From: Takakia lepidozioides
Lineage: Eukaryota > Streptophyta > Takakiopsida > Takakiales > Takakiaceae
Direction of reading: 5' to 3'
NCBI GenBank assembly: GCA_030704615.1
Contig: CM060733.1
Location: 5,766,001-5,830,000 of the forward strand
DNA: 64,000 bases
The translations under genes were made by a program, and so were the position numbers. Positions within the stretch are counted from its first letter, which is position 1. Every line of letters starts with the position of its first letter. Below, piece by piece: positions 1-12,881 of this stretch. The notes under the pieces were generated by a model. That model was not told the DNA's origin, ran no database searches, and worked only from the letters and a program-made list of their open reading frames with translations.

Positions 1-3000
1 AATGTACCTCTTCAGGGGGGATGCCCAGATGATCAAGCAGCAGCTTTACACCCGCACCCTTAGAAGCGCCGATGGGCAATATCTCCATCATCTCTGGCAA
101 TGCTTGAACTACTGTGGCCCGCCCTCTTGTCACCAAGGACCAATGCGGTCGCAGAAAATTGGCCACTCTTTCTGCACTGTCGTAGAACAGCACTTTCTGT
201 GCACTTGCCACCCAAATACTCAGATGATAGATCTCTACCACTTGATGTCTGTAACCTCTTGGTTCTAACAGAATTATAACTGGTAAGCATAGGTTTGTAG
301 TGAGTCTGAACTAGGGTGTTCCCCTTCCTGAGAAGGATGATGAGAAGGTTGAGGTATGGGTCATTTTTTAGTTTGTGTCCTCCGAGTCTTCCAGATGTGG
401 GGGTGGGTAGTTAAGGAACATAAATCAATTAGTGGACAAAATAGAATCTATTTTCTTTCTGTCTTTCAGTCTTAAATAGAGAGCTCTGGGTATCTGGCAC
501 ACCTCCACCCACCGAAACCCCCCAAACCCATAAGAAATATTAGAGAAGAAGCAGACAACTTACTACAGCCAAAGACCACAGAGGAAGTTCCAAAATTGGG
601 ACAATCATGAAGGTTGTCTATAAAGTTTGGTTAGGAGTGTTTCCTCTTTTCCTTGCAGACAGGAAGGAAAAGAACGTGAGACTCTAAGTGTACCTTCCGC
701 TATAATTGCAATAATTGTGACTTAACAAGACTGTGTTGGTAATTCAAGGTGAGCATACCTGAATTTGGACCGCTTTTTTGAGAAGGCCCAGAGATTCCAT
801 CACCTCTGCCTAGAAAGATTCCAACTCAGGTGATCGTTATTCTCACAGGGAGGAACATAAGCAGTGTAAAGGAAGTTGATTTCTTGTTTTGGCAGGAAAT
901 GATGAAACAAAAAAATGAATTATATCTTCGGCTATGCCCTCAGCCTCAGAGAGTTTCCTGTTTGTGGAAACTATTGTCCTGGGACCTCCGGAACAAATTC
1001 CTACTCACACAGTACTACCCTGGCCTTATCTAAATGAAAAAAAAATAGAAATGACCAAAAGTCAGTTTGAGGACTTCGTAAAGACCAAATGTAGCACAGT
1101 GAAGAAGACCCACCTTGGGCTCATAGTAAACATCATGAAGCTTATCAATCAAGGTGTGTCCGAAGAGTGTCACACAACGATCCCCGCTGAATCCCACCAA
1201 TGGTGCTTGATGCTCCACTGAAAATCGAAAGGCCTAGTCTCCCACACATGAGATAAGGCAACACCAGCCAAGTTTTCACTTTATATCTTTAAATATGTCA
1301 TTGAACTTCCTGTCTTTCAAGAGTCACAGTGGACACTAAGCTCAAATGATTCTGAAACAGTTTCAGTTCAGAATTTCATTAAGGGAAAAGATCTAGAGAG
1401 GGAGTTGTGTCTAACTACAGTGCATCTAATTTTAGAAACTACAAGGCCGATGGTTATGTACATTGCCTGGGACAGACCTGTGATACCCAGATTGTATGGC
1501 TGATCTAAGCAAACAACCAAAGTGAGGGATGGCTCATAAGGACGAATATCCAATATACCTCTGAGACAATATCAGAATCGAGAAGTTGGCTGTGAACAAT
1601 TGTGCCATCGCGTCCGTATACTTGCAAACCCTGCAACCAGTTCGTCTCCTTCAACTTGTCAGCTTGTCTGTTGATGCAGAATCCCAGACATCCCATTGCT
1701 TGAATAGACCGAAAAAACATCCTATCTGAGCCATTTGCTTCTATAAAGTGGTCCAACGAACTGAATCCTAGACAAAAACAAATCCTTCATGAGAAGGTGT
1801 TGTACAAGGCCATGCATGCCTGACGAAACCTCTATCACTATGAGACACATACCAAATGAAAATAACATAATCAAGACAGGCAAAGAATATGAATCCTCCA
1901 GCTACAACCTGACCCCTGAAGGAAGCAGTTGGATTAAGATATGACAAGGCCAAAGTAAAGCTAATTTTTTTTGGTAGTTGCTATCCCCAACTACCATGGC
2001 ATCTTCACATCTGAAGGTGAGTGGTAGGCCATATGTATACAGTTTGATCAATGCTTTCCATTTCATTGTGACGCAAAAAGCATATGTTTCAACCACACAC
2101 TATTGACAGGACCTAGCAGAATCCAGGCTCTTGTTGGTAGTAGAAGAGGTAAAAGTTAGAGATCAAAGTAGGAGGCCACAGCTCACACCTGTAAAAAGAC
2201 TCCAGGTGAAGTGAGAGATAGTGCTCCTCTATCACCCGTCAGCCCCACAGTTTCCAGTGCTGCAAGAGCTGCTGGTCGCGTCTGCAGTTAGTAGCAAAGG
2301 AGAAGGCTGAGATTGATCAATCTCCAAGTTACCAGATTCCCCTCCTTGGAACTCCCACCCCCTGGATGTAATACCTTTCTTTCTTTGTTTCTATTTCTCT
2401 TTTCTTGCAAAATTGGGGGGGAACACACCAGATCAAACTATACAAACCCTTAATCAAAACTTCTGTGAGCCAAAAAATGCCAGCACTGAGAGGGCCAGCA
2501 GAAAGAGAGAACACGAAGTGCAGACAACCAGGGGACACTGGTTGATAAACAGCCTTCCAAGAAAAAGATCCCCGAAGCAAAGGGAGAGGAAGAGGCAGGA
2601 ACCACAATAGACCAGCACTCAGTCCTTAGAGACAAGATGGCTGCAGAGGCCAGATTGTGTCACTCAGAAGCCTCGAAAGACAAACCCTTCTTGACCAGCA
2701 CAGTAATGGCAACAGTGAGGATAAAAATATGCCCAGGAAGTCAATACACATGCCAATTGCAGTGCTTTCTCCCTCCCTCTTGAATAGAGGGAAGGAAGAT
2801 CAGGCATGCCTTATCACACTCTGGAGTCTTTTAAGATGCTTTACTTGTTCTTCTGCTTTGGCTGGTCCTCTTTCTGTGTTCCTTTCTCTTTGTTCTACTT
2901 TTGTCCCCATAGGCCCTCAGACCCCCTCCTGTGGACTTTATAAAGTATCAATTCATTCGTGTATCATTGTTGGTGTTGTTCTTTCCAAAGCACACAGGTA

Positions 3001-6000
3001 CTGAGTCTGCACACAAGCTGACCATGCTCACAGCCACCATGAGTGGAAAGAATGCTCACTTTTCCTGTGGCGATAATAACCTGGACTCCCATTGCAATGG
3101 CTGCTCTCAGGGCATCTGCCGTCCCCTGTGTGACTTTGCTTTTGGTATCAAGAATTGTACCTGCAAAGCCCATGAGAGGGTAAGGGCCGATCAAACCCAG
3201 AGCTACTGCCTAAGTTGCCAAACAAGGATGTTTTCTCTATTGAAGACCATCAACTTGCCACTCTCTGTCTTATGAGCTCTGGCCACAAAGCTACAGCAAG
3301 CAAAATCTTTTGAATCTGACAAACAACCACAATGCCTTTTCTGTTTATTTTCAAAGTCCTAGGTCCATGGTTGTATGTGAGAGGAAGTGCACCATCCATG
3401 TCACAAAACAGAATCTTGAATGCTGGTTTCCTTGTGCGAGCAACACCACCAGCACCAGAGTCTGCATGCCCACACAAGTTGTGGATGGTCCATATGAACA
3501 ACTGCGACAGCCCCATTCAGACAATTTCACACTTGTGACTGCTGTAGTTGTACAATAGTACCCACTTTTCGAGTAGATCCTTAATCATTCTACACAGATA
3601 AATTACTTCCACAGGGCGAAGCCAGCCAAGCAGCTTCCAAGCAGGAAGGTTGTTGGCCTCCAGGCCCTGTTGGGAGCACTAGACGATGTTGGATGCCAAA
3701 GAAAGCAACAAGTCACAAATTCACACAAAGAAATCAAGCAGAGGAAGTGAAACAGTGGCCAAATTGCACAACACAGGAAATGTGCAAGCAAACGAAAAAT
3801 GGAAACAAGAACTTTGTCCAGGAAGGTGTAAGATGCCTTTCCCAGAGGGGTCCAGGAAGTTTCCACATTCAGCGGAGTTGAAATCTCCTGCCATCTGTGA
3901 GCTTTCTGTACTTGGGATAGGTGAAGGCTGCCCAGGCAGTGTCTGTTAGAAGGGCAAGGGTTATTTGCATAGATTATGCTTCTGCTCCATGCATGGTGAG
4001 GAGGAGGCTGCAAAACTCTCCCCTGTCTACAAGCCCAAGCCGGCTTGTCAAGGTACTCTCTTGGGATGCTAAGAGGGGCCAAACTCTCGGCATACCTGCA
4101 ATACAGGCTGGGGGGGGATGTGAACAACTGAATTTAGGCCGCTGATTCTCCTCTGTTAGAGCCTCTCCATTGACCTGAAGCTGTGGCTCCTGCTGTGGGG
4201 GGGCAGCGCCTTTCCTGGCCGGTAATCGGGGTGATCGGGTTCCTGGGGGCGAAGGAGGATGCTTGGCAGTAGGAGGAGAAGATTTCCTAGTTTTCTTTCC
4301 TCGACTCCTTCGCTTCTGCTTCTTCTTTTGCCCCCAATCTTCACTTGAAAAAGCCTTTTGGTGGGATGGTGGCCGGTGGAAGCCAAGACGGGCGGCAATA
4401 AGCTCGCGAAAAGCAGCTGTTGCAGCAAGTGAGAGATTTTCACAAGCAGCAAGCTGCAGTTGCAAGCTGAGCTGCGCATTACAAGCTTTACCCATCTTTT
4501 CAGGGCAATTGCAACCGCGTCTTCCACCGACTGGTTTAACCGTCAGATCAGGACTCTTGCCTTCTGGTTCACTAGCATGTAGGAAATCACACTCTTCCCT
4601 GAGGACAGCCATGACTGCTTCTGCAGCTAAGCATGCCCTAATGGCACGACCTGTAAGTTTATCGTCGACGTCATCTTGTTTCTTTTTTTCACATCTTCCA
4701 GCAGGCAGATCTACCTCGCTTTCTTGGGAGGTAGTCACTGTATCTCCTATCCTGCTCCTTGGAGCCTCTGAGTGTTCACCATCCACCTCGCCTTGCTTTT
4801 GTGTTCTGGTTTCTCCCACATGCACATCTATTATCCCTCTTCTGACTGTTTCTGTTCCAACTACATGCAAATCTAAATCATCCCGTTGTTGGGAGGGTGC
4901 CACCACAACTGCAGCGGGACTCGTTAGGAACTTCATGAGCCCATTATCTACATTGCCTTGTTTGATTACTTGTATATCAGCTGTAGGCAGATTAATGTCG
5001 CCTTGTTTGATTGTTTGTATGTCAGCTGTAGGCAGATTTATGTCGCCTTGTTTATCAACAGGCAGATCTACATCTCCTTGTTGCTGAGGGAGAGCCATCA
5101 GAGAATCTGCCATGCTCCTAAGGAAATCAAAAGCCCTCGAGGAAAAAGCCAGATATGGCTCATTGCCTGCGAGCGTATATGTGAGTCCGCATTCGGAAGC
5201 AAGATGAAGCACTACCGCCAAAACTCTTCCAAAAACTGTCTATGAACTGTTCTCTAGGAATTTTACCTGTCTTATTGTCAAGAAACTTTAAGAGAGAAAC
5301 AGAGGATGAAAGGAGAACCAAACTTGAGGGTGAATCAGCAGCAACTACTGATTATGGCAACCCTTGCAAACATCCGCAAAGTCATGGACAATAAGGCAGA
5401 GCCCTACCATCACTAAATTAAGCCACATGGGGGAGGCTTCTGCGGCCTGCAATTGCCTTGCCTTGCACTGCCAACCCCAGTAGTGCTTAAGAATCAAGAG
5501 TGAACCATTTTGACCTCACAAAAGAGCAACTTTTCTTCCGGGGGCCACCACCTTTCAGGTTAAAATATTGTCCCGCAACAGCTGTTCTCCTGGCCTGCAG
5601 TGATGCCTGAATAGCAGCCACTGATATTGAAGCCCCCAGATAGGAGTCAAAAGGTAAGGGGTCCAGACACCCCGACAGACATGGAAAGAGAAAAGAGGTG
5701 TAAATCTTCAAAAAGTAGCACAATCAGGAAAGAAAGCATCCTCTGAGCTACACCTTCATATGGCATAACTAACAAATTCAAAATAACAGGACGAGGAGTA
5801 CCATACACCGGTCCCAGCTATCACTGCACAGCAATCCTGTCGTGGACCAGTCTGGATCTTACCACTCTCTGACAAGACCCCATTGGGAACTCCACCATCA
5901 CTCCCAAGTGAGACTTCATCTTCCAGGGACACACTAATAAGGCCATTTCCTTCCCATCCAAGTGACCCTAGTATGCGAGTCTCCTCCTCCTCCATCTCCT

Positions 6001-8267
6001 GGGAAGCTTCTGGACCCAACTCGTGGTCATAGCCCAACACATGCAGCAACCCATGTACCTGAGAAATAGCCAAACAATATGGAGAAATTAATAAGAATGT
6101 TGAAGTAAATGACAACGTGACAATAAAACCACCAAGGATATCCCTCACACACACATTACAGATCACAGTGAGTGCACTAAAAACCAGGCCATTGATCACA
6201 GGAAACCAACACATGGCAGAAGTGAAGGACAGAGGCAAAGAAGACCACCAATAGAATGCGCAGTTCATCAATTAGACTATGGCCTCTTTCTTTAGCTTGC
6301 CGTGCTGCGGTCTCCACAGATATCACCACATCCCCCAACAAAAGCTGCCATCATTCATTGCTCACGTGGTTAATAAACATAACAGATGTTATGAAGCGAT
6401 TAGACCACCTTGAATAATTTACTGTGCTATAAGCTGACTCGAGTTTACCCACAATTCCAGTGGCTTCAACATGTGCAGATACAAACTATGACATAAAGCT
6501 GAGCTTATGCGCGTAAAGAAATTATTGACCAGCTTACAAGCAGAGAACTCTGGACTAGGTAAGACACCCCAAAACCAAGGAAAGTTTACTGATAAGCTGA
6601 TTCCTTCAGACCCATAGATCCGAAGACGCCACACCTCGGATCTATAGTTGACATACCTATGCACATTGGTGAAGATAGATACTCTCAAACTAAATAGCAC
6701 ACCCAGTAAGCAGTGATAGTTTAGTTACAGTCAGGCTGTACAACAATCCAATGCTTCCATGGTGAAGTCTTACAATTGGTGTTAGACCTGGTAGTTGATC
6801 TTGTGGGAAAGAGAGAACGTCAGTGGGGGTCTCCTTCCCCCGCCATTGCTTATTAAGATCTTGAATGCATGTGTCCCCACACAGCATAACAGAAAGCTCC
6901 ACACTCTCTGAATCCTCAAGGTCTTCAATTCCATCAATAGCTAGCTTGACTGCAAGAGGACCATCCACTTCCAGCTGCTCTATCACTGCCTATGTTGCCA
7001 CACCACCAGTTGAAAAACATCAGCCTGTGTCTATCTCTACCTCTATTTCTGCGCAGTCAATTAGCCCCCTGTGGATACCCTTCCTGCAAGAGTACACCAA
7101 GCAGCAAGTACATTCTTTCTTCAGCCCTCCCATGGTTGCCCCTGGGATGACGTCTGCCCGCTCACTGCAAATGTAACCAGTGGGCGCGACGAACTGCCTC
7201 AGGACAATCCATGAAAAACACCATCACTGAGTTAGTTGAGATAAATGTAGGTAAATCCAGACGTCACCGAGACTGCTATTAGACACAACTGAAGTACGCC
7301 ATCTCATACGCTAAATAGCTAATGCTGTCGAAAGTGAAGTAAAGGAGTTGAGTATAGCCAAGTATTCATTACGATTGGGCTGGCTTAGCAGCTTTCTACG
7401 TAAATATTGAGGTCAAGTCTGGCGACAAAATAATGTAAGCCAGTCCAATTCCAGGTCTGTTTGGAGATGCTCTCGATTAACTTACTACAACTCACCGGCC
7501 ACAGAGAATCAATCAACTTGAGAGCCAATCCAATTGCCAAAGAGATCCATCTGAATCAACTTTACAAGCGGGCAGAAAATGCATGCGATAGAAAATGCAC
7601 AGGATGCAATTTGTCTCTCGCAGCATCAGTTGTGATCAATAAAGAGCCATGTAATTCAGCCGAATGAAACACAAAACGATGAAGCTTCCTTCCAGTCATT
7701 GCATTACAGCCAGTGGTGAATGCCAAGGCTGGAGAGGCAATTACCTAAGAAAGTAAAACCGAGAACAAATAAAGGTCTCCAGGGATAAGTAACGACCTCA
7801 AGATGCGAGTCCACGGTGGTGGAATCATCAACGGAAACGGCAAAATTGAAAGTAATTTCTTTGCTTTCTGTGGAGGACAAGCACAGACGCTTAACATTCT
7901 CCCTCCTCCACGGTATTCTCTGTTCTTGCTGCCACAATCCTCTTTTCAGAGCCCTTCCAGACACGCCGTTCGCGAAAAAATGCCTCCTTGGTTGTCTGGA
8001 TGAGTCCAAAGAATGCAGGTGCAAGGAAGAAGTCGGAGACTCGTACAAACAGTGTGACAATATTTCCGCGGGTACTCTCACAGAAAAAGATCGAGAATTC
8101 GACAAGCACTGCGAACACCAACAAACTCGCTGAGCTGAAGTGAGAAAAGGATGCAGAGTACGCTGATTACACCAGGGGGAAGAGAAAGTAAGGCGAGAGA
8201 ATGGGAGATTGAAGGGAAACGAAGAGGAGCAAGTGGCAGCCGTAAACAGGGAACGGGCAATCGCCAT
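1..8267 (-). CDS. YBEY: YbeY endoribonuclease fused to Cof-type HAD hydrolase, plastid type (3' end cut by window edge)
   Basis: Multi-exon minus-strand gene. Plant YbeY is a plastid metal-dependent endoribonuclease for rRNA processing, and the plant version carries a C-terminal Cof-like HAD phosphatase. ATG at 8267 begins a Ser/Arg-rich transit-like N-terminus. Exons with matching phases: 7041-7083, 6774-6989 (SVELSVMLCGD, NKQWRGKETPTDVLSFPQDQ), 6249-6344 (LGDVVISVETAARQA), 5863-6058 (zinc motif HGLLHVLGYDHE), 5552-5620 (linker), 3393-3461 (FKILFCDMDG, HAD nucleophile Asp), 3060-3160 (ADALRAAIAMGVQVIIATGK), about 1559-1680 (LQGLQVYGRDG), 1114-1217 (VGFSGDRCVTLF) and about 1-210 (VLFYDSAERVANFLRPHWS, ILPIGASKGAGVKLLL). 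The final HAD exons lie off the left edge. The exon 1 donor is uncertain: phase does not fit the strong GTAATT near 7743, so a small exon may be missed between 7083 and 7740. Two in-frame stops lie near 7000 unless a 51-nt intron (6990-7040) is removed. Confidence 0.88.
3974..5113 (-). CDS. Intron-nested ORF with degenerate 15-residue repeats, product unknown
   Basis: An uninterrupted minus-strand frame of about 379 codons from ATG 5113 to the stop at 3974. The frame stays open upstream to about 5245. It lies wholly inside the 2.1-kb YbeY-HAD intron between exons 5552-5620 and 3393-3461; those two exons join in phase without it. Near the N-terminus are about six degenerate repeats of 15 residues, the best being KQGDINLPTADIQTI and KQGDINLPTADIQVI, then weaker units ending in VGTETV, GETRTQ and SEAPRS. 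Next come a Cys/Ala-rich segment (CNCPEKMGKACNAQLSLQLQ), a Lys/Arg block (KKKQKRRSRGKKTRK) that could be a nuclear signal, and a Pro-rich tail. I do not recognise the family. It could be a nested gene, a cassette exon with a phase-1 acceptor near 5232, or a relic. An ORF this long with repeats is unlikely by chance, but expression is unproven. Confidence 0.45.
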   Translation of the reverse strand: MADSLMALPQQQGDVDLPVDKQGDINLPTADIQTIKQGDINLPTADIQVIKQGNVDNGLMKFLTSPAAVVVAPSQQRDDLDLHVVGTETVRRGIIDVHVGETRTQKQGEVDGEHSEAPRSRIGDTVTTSQESEVDLPAGRCEKKKQDDVDDKLTGRAIRACLAAEAVMAVLREECDFLHASEPEGKSPDLTVKPVGGRRGCNCPEKMGKACNAQLSLQLQLAACENLSLAATAAFRELIAARLGFHRPPSHQKAFSSEDWGQKKKQKRRSRGKKTRKSSPPTAKHPPSPPGTRSPRLPARKGAAPPQQEPQLQVNGEALTEENQRPKFSCSHPPPACIAGMPRVWPLLASQESTLTSRLGLVDRGEFCSLLLTMHGAEA

Positions 8268-9298
8268 AGCTGCGCTCTCGAGAATCTCTGAGCGGAGATG
8301 GTCGGGAGCATGCCAAATGCAAAACCTGCCCTCTTCTCGCACTCGTCGTTTGGCCCCATGTCCACCCTTTCTCAAAAGGGTGGCACCAGCTGCTGGAATC
8401 ATACTCTGTGGATCCCGAGAAGAGGGATTGTGTACAGGATATCCCTGTCGGCTTCTCTGCAAGTTCGACTTGTTGACTTTGTGAGCTCTAGAGTTCTTGC
8501 AGGTCTTCTTCACTCTCTCGAGAAGGCTGTAAGGATTCCTGGTGGAATGTATAAGTGGGTTATGTAGCGAATTCCTTGAATCTTGAATTGTACTAGTGAT
8601 ATCTGTAATTTGCATGATCTGTCGGTTTAGAGTCAAACTGAATGAGGAGATTGGTCATGAATAAGCTTTGCCTCTGTACTTATGTTGGAGTAGGATCAGG
8701 GTAGATGAGTCTGAATGAATTCTGGCTGGAGCCGTCTCAAGTGGATCACACATCGTCCACAAACTCGGCTCACTCAGTGGGAACAAAGATGAAAATGTTT
8801 GAACACAATTACGTACTTTTCCAGGAATCCAACCGATGAACACACAGAACCATTGCACTCCATGTTATTGAAGTAGCTCAGGGAATGTACAACTGAAAAT
8901 CCTCTGTACACATGAAAATAGATCTACTTTACATGTATGAGGTTTGATGTGGCTTGCTCAAGAGCCAGTTTGATCTCTATCTAGAAGTAGCATTGGCTCG
9001 ATGTCGGCTATAGATCTATGGCGACCACTATGGGGGTAAATTATGTACGTTCACGCATGTATGTACACTGTCGGATCACCAGCCCCGATCGCAACACATA
9101 AATTTGTTAATATATAGCACACTAGATAGTCTTTCGCTCGACCTTGTACATGCAGAATGCCGATGAAGTCAGCTTGCCAGCACCTCAGCTCAGCCACCCA
9201 AGATGTTCTCGAAAACAATATGTACAATGCGGCTGTCCAAAGGCTTGGACACTGGCAGGTTCCAGATCAAAATCGCCACAGTATGTACATGTGAGCCC
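8268..9298. other. Intergenic: upstream region of the YbeY-HAD gene and downstream of the 501-aa gene
   Basis: About 1.0 kb between the YbeY-HAD start codon and the stop codon of the neighbouring minus-strand gene. It must contain the YbeY-HAD promoter and the 3' flank of the 501-aa gene. A TATATATTA-like string reads on the minus strand near 9106-9116, but it is far from the ATG and I do not call it a promoter. The minus frame of exon 1 is open to 8636 with in-frame ATGs upstream of 8267. I chose 8267 because a typical transit-like sequence (MAIARSLFTAATCSSSFPF) follows it. No other gene seen. Confidence 0.5.
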
Positions 9299-12200
9299 TT
9301 AGTCTGGATATGTGAAGGCATATGGCTTGCTCAGGGTCAAAGAAGGCTCTGTCAGGCCTTTGATTGTTGGATCATGAATTGCCCTGCCATTCACATATGC
9401 TGCGGGTTTGTGTTGGTGCCTGTCAGTGCTTGAATATGTTCCCTTTGAAGGATCTGCATAGTAGTCTGAAGAGGGGACGGCCTTCCGGTCATCCAAATCG
9501 CCCCCATGCAAAGCATCTCCTAACCAAGGGTCTGCAGCGAAGCCTCCGTCCCAGACCATCACATGCAACCGAACTGAGTGTCCAGTCTGGCGGTGGAGAG
9601 AGAGCTTGTCGCTGAGGGATATTGTGTCAAAGCACCTGATTGATCCCGAAGAGGAGACCATCCAGGGTGTTATCTTCTCTCCCGCCAACCGCGAGATGAC
9701 AAGAAGCTTCCCAGCTGCGCAGGCTGCTTGATAGACCGTCCGTAGCCCTGCTCGATCAGCCACTGTGCCTGGATCCACAGACGAGACATGGCAGAATCCC
9801 TGCAATACACAACCAGATGCACAGATGAATCAACATTCGATGATTACAAGGCGCCGTGCTGCCCAAATGTTGACGCTGCATTGCCCTCACGGAATCTGTG
9901 ACCGGGTACAGTCGGGTTTCACTTCCGGTTTCACTTCCACCATGAGACAGGACACTGTAAACTATACGTAGAGAAATTAGCTTGGTGCCAGGCTCAATCA
10001 CAACCCAAGTGAAGCTTGAGATCAATCCAACTTTTTAGTTGATCAGACTCCTGCAAGCTTTGAAATGTATAATTCAAATGAATGGGCAGATTATTCGTAC
10101 CCACATTGAGTTTTCAAAGTACAAATGCCTGACGAGTTAAAGAGTACCTCTTCTGTGCAGCTAATGCCAACACCAAGGCGAGCTTCGTTCTCTTCAGGCT
10201 TCAGATCTATTGCAAGCTCTGCTGCTGCAGGCACATACCATAGCCGCACTGCCCGAACCACATCGACATCCATGCCTTCACGATCCTGAAGGAAAAATTG
10301 TACTTAAATAAACAACCGGCGGGCAAGCTGTACAGTCATGAACACGCAACTGGTCACCTTTCACAGCTCTAGCTTGAAGTTATGGATCCCATGCATGTAG
10401 ATTACTCTATGTGCCGGCATAGAGTCAGACATTGGTCAGCTAGAGCTACTTAGTGCAGCACCACAACTGGTGCTTGGGCACCAAAGCTACAGGAGGATCC
10501 ACTGAAGGATCATGCTTTTGTGGTTGACCATACTCTAGTTGTATGCAGCGACGCTATCAAAGCTTGTAATACCTCAACCCACCTACAGTTGACTAAACGA
10601 ATCCAGCCAAGTCGCACCAATAATTCATGGATCCATGAAGTAGTTACAATTTTTTTGATGAGAAGCGACTGGTTACCTGGATTCTATAAGAGCCCGAGTT
10701 GCCAATGGCCACAGGGTCCTGGCGATAGCCTGGAAGCTGATTATATTCTGCAAACTGAGAAAACCACTTCGTATTAAGCAAAAGCTGTGGATCTTAGTGG
10801 CTGAAATGCATGTGCTGCAACTGGAGAATTTTGTGTTGACATTGTTGTGCACTTGTAACTAATTACCATCCATGTACTTGAATTCGCAGTACTCAAGAGC
10901 GTTTGCCAAACTTACTTGCATTAAGAAAGGCTCAGTCTGGATGTTGACAAAGGTGATGGGGACCCCCGATGCTTGGGCAGCGGAGAGCCAGGCAATCCCC
11001 CTTGCTGAGGTGTCTTCCAAAGCATCAAACTCACGGGCGTTACGAACCTGGTTCGGCATCAAAAGGAGAGAGAACACCATGGCAGACCCCGAGACAGGCA
11101 GAAACGCCTGCATCTTTTGCTCCCATGGGTATGATACAAAGTTGTCTTTCAGTCGCATGGAGGAGAGTTTTGCCGTGAGTTGCTCCCGCTTGGAAAACTC
11201 CCGAGAACTCCTTGATGCTTCCAGAATTTTACGACTACGATCTGGTGAACCAAAGACTTCAGCAGCTCAGACACATGCACGCGGGGATGAGAAGCAAGTC
11301 TTTCGTAGAAAAATGAATCTTCAAACAGAGGCCGAACCATCACTAATAAGGTAGGTTTAGTTCCGGAGACCGCAACAACACATTAGGTCTTTCAGAAGGA
11401 ACTCATTAGGCAACATGACATCTTCTTAGGTGCTAAAGTGATAGCACTAAAGCTGGAGGGGAAAATCTTTGGCACTGGCGTCACGGAAAACAAAATGTCC
11501 AGAGTCTACCACATACACTGTTCGAACCAACAATATGCAGCATTCCTAGGAGCCCTCATCAATCCCGGGCACAACAATCATAAGCCTCTAGCATGTGGAG
11601 TCTAACATCTGGTGATATATATGTATAGATCAAATAAATTCAATCAAAAGATACTGAAGAATCTTGTATATAAGATTTCTTTCATCTGGAATGAACTGTA
11701 CATATTTCTGAACTCGTTCTTCCATGTGTACGGGATAAGCAGACGAATTCTATGCACAGCAGAGTGGGCGAAGATGAGGAAAGAAGCCGTACCTTGTAAA
11801 GTCAGGCACTCCTGTTCTGTGGAATCCACCAAGCTAGCAATGTGGGTGGAGTCTGAAAGAGAGGCTAACACGTAAGTCTTAGACTTCAGTAATGAAGTTC
11901 CCTCATCTAGCACAACCTTTGCTCGGACTTCCACCACAGCTTGGCCCCTCCTAACCTTCAATCTGACCCCTCCAGCTGTGTTGTACAGCTTCCGAAGCTC
12001 ACGTTGCAGGCCTGCCTTGCCCCCAGCAAATGGGGCTCCAAGCACCACGCCATCCGTGCTCACCTACGAGGTGTTTTCCCCAAACTGTCCATCAACACCT
12101 CACACCTTGCACAATCTATAATTAACCCTAGATGCATGATATGGCATCAAATGTAGCTGTACATCCATGTTGGCTTGTGCCCAGCTCTCCCCTAGAAGTT

Positions 12201-12881
12201 ATGCTTTTGTTTAACCGCAGTACAACAAAGCCCGCTGCTCGGACTTTCCAGAGACTTATGTCAAAGAGGTTCGTGCCTTTAATTTTCCAGATCATATACA
12301 TGGCAAAGGTGCACAAGATCCTGATCTGTCTCCTGAGCCATCTGTGATCAGCTGTAGGAACGAAGCTGGACAAAGCAGGCTATCTAAGAACAGCTCGGCG
12401 GGGTGCATCCCGGCGACTGACTTCTTCGATAGCTGCAAATGGCAGCTGCCGATCTCTCCAGGCTCATCGGGGAATAGAAGGGACGAATCTTAGTCGAGTG
12501 CTCAATGAAATTTACTGATCATTTCAGGTTGCATCATCCTAATTGACAAATCGACATGTTGCACATTAAGAGTCTGGAAGGAGCACTGCTGGGAAAATCT
12601 GGAAATACTTGAGAACTCTGACTAGCCCCGGAGAGATCGAGCTGTGGATATTTGAGTGGGTGTTAGTTTTAATTCCGATGGACCTGCACTTCCGCGCTCT
12701 ACAAGTCTTCAGGACAAAGAATCCGAGAGTATTCATGAATCAGCTGAAACCTCACCTGGAGCAGAACATCTCCATTCAAAAGCTTGGAATCGTTCCAAGA
12801 GTCCGACCATACTTGACTGGCCCCAGTCAACTTCACCGCCACTACCACAGGACTTCCAGGGGAACCCCCGCCTCCCGCCAT
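9299..12881 (-). CDS. Six-exon gene for a 501-residue unrecognised protein with a PDZ-like segment
   Basis: Exons 12756-12881 (ATG), 11793-12063, 10867-11265, 10677-10747, 10148-10285 and 9299-9799 (TAA). All five introns are GT-AG and the phases join exactly, giving 1506 nt and 501 codons plus stop. The first exon starts MAGGGGSPGSPVVVAVKLTG, with an in-frame TAA just upstream that supports this start. Exon 2 is basic and strand-like (GGVRLKVRRGQAVVEVRAKV). Exon 3 has a charged stretch, then FVSYPWEQKMQAFLPVSGSA. Exons 5 and 6 contain LGVGISCTEEGFCHVSSVDP followed by GTVADRAGLR, which resembles the carboxylate-binding loop and ADRAGLR helix of PDZ domains. The C-terminal 90 residues are polar, ending AFTYPD. 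I see no obvious transit peptide or membrane segment. I cannot name the family; the intact splice structure argues for a real gene. Confidence 0.8.

Noticed and set aside
4263-5087. Plus-strand 274-codon ORF
   Set aside because: Antisense shadow of the nested minus-strand ORF; its Ser/Cys-rich text mirrors the repeats on the other strand.
7816-8133. Plus-strand ORF opposite the transit-peptide exon
   Set aside because: Antisense shadow of YbeY-HAD exon 1.
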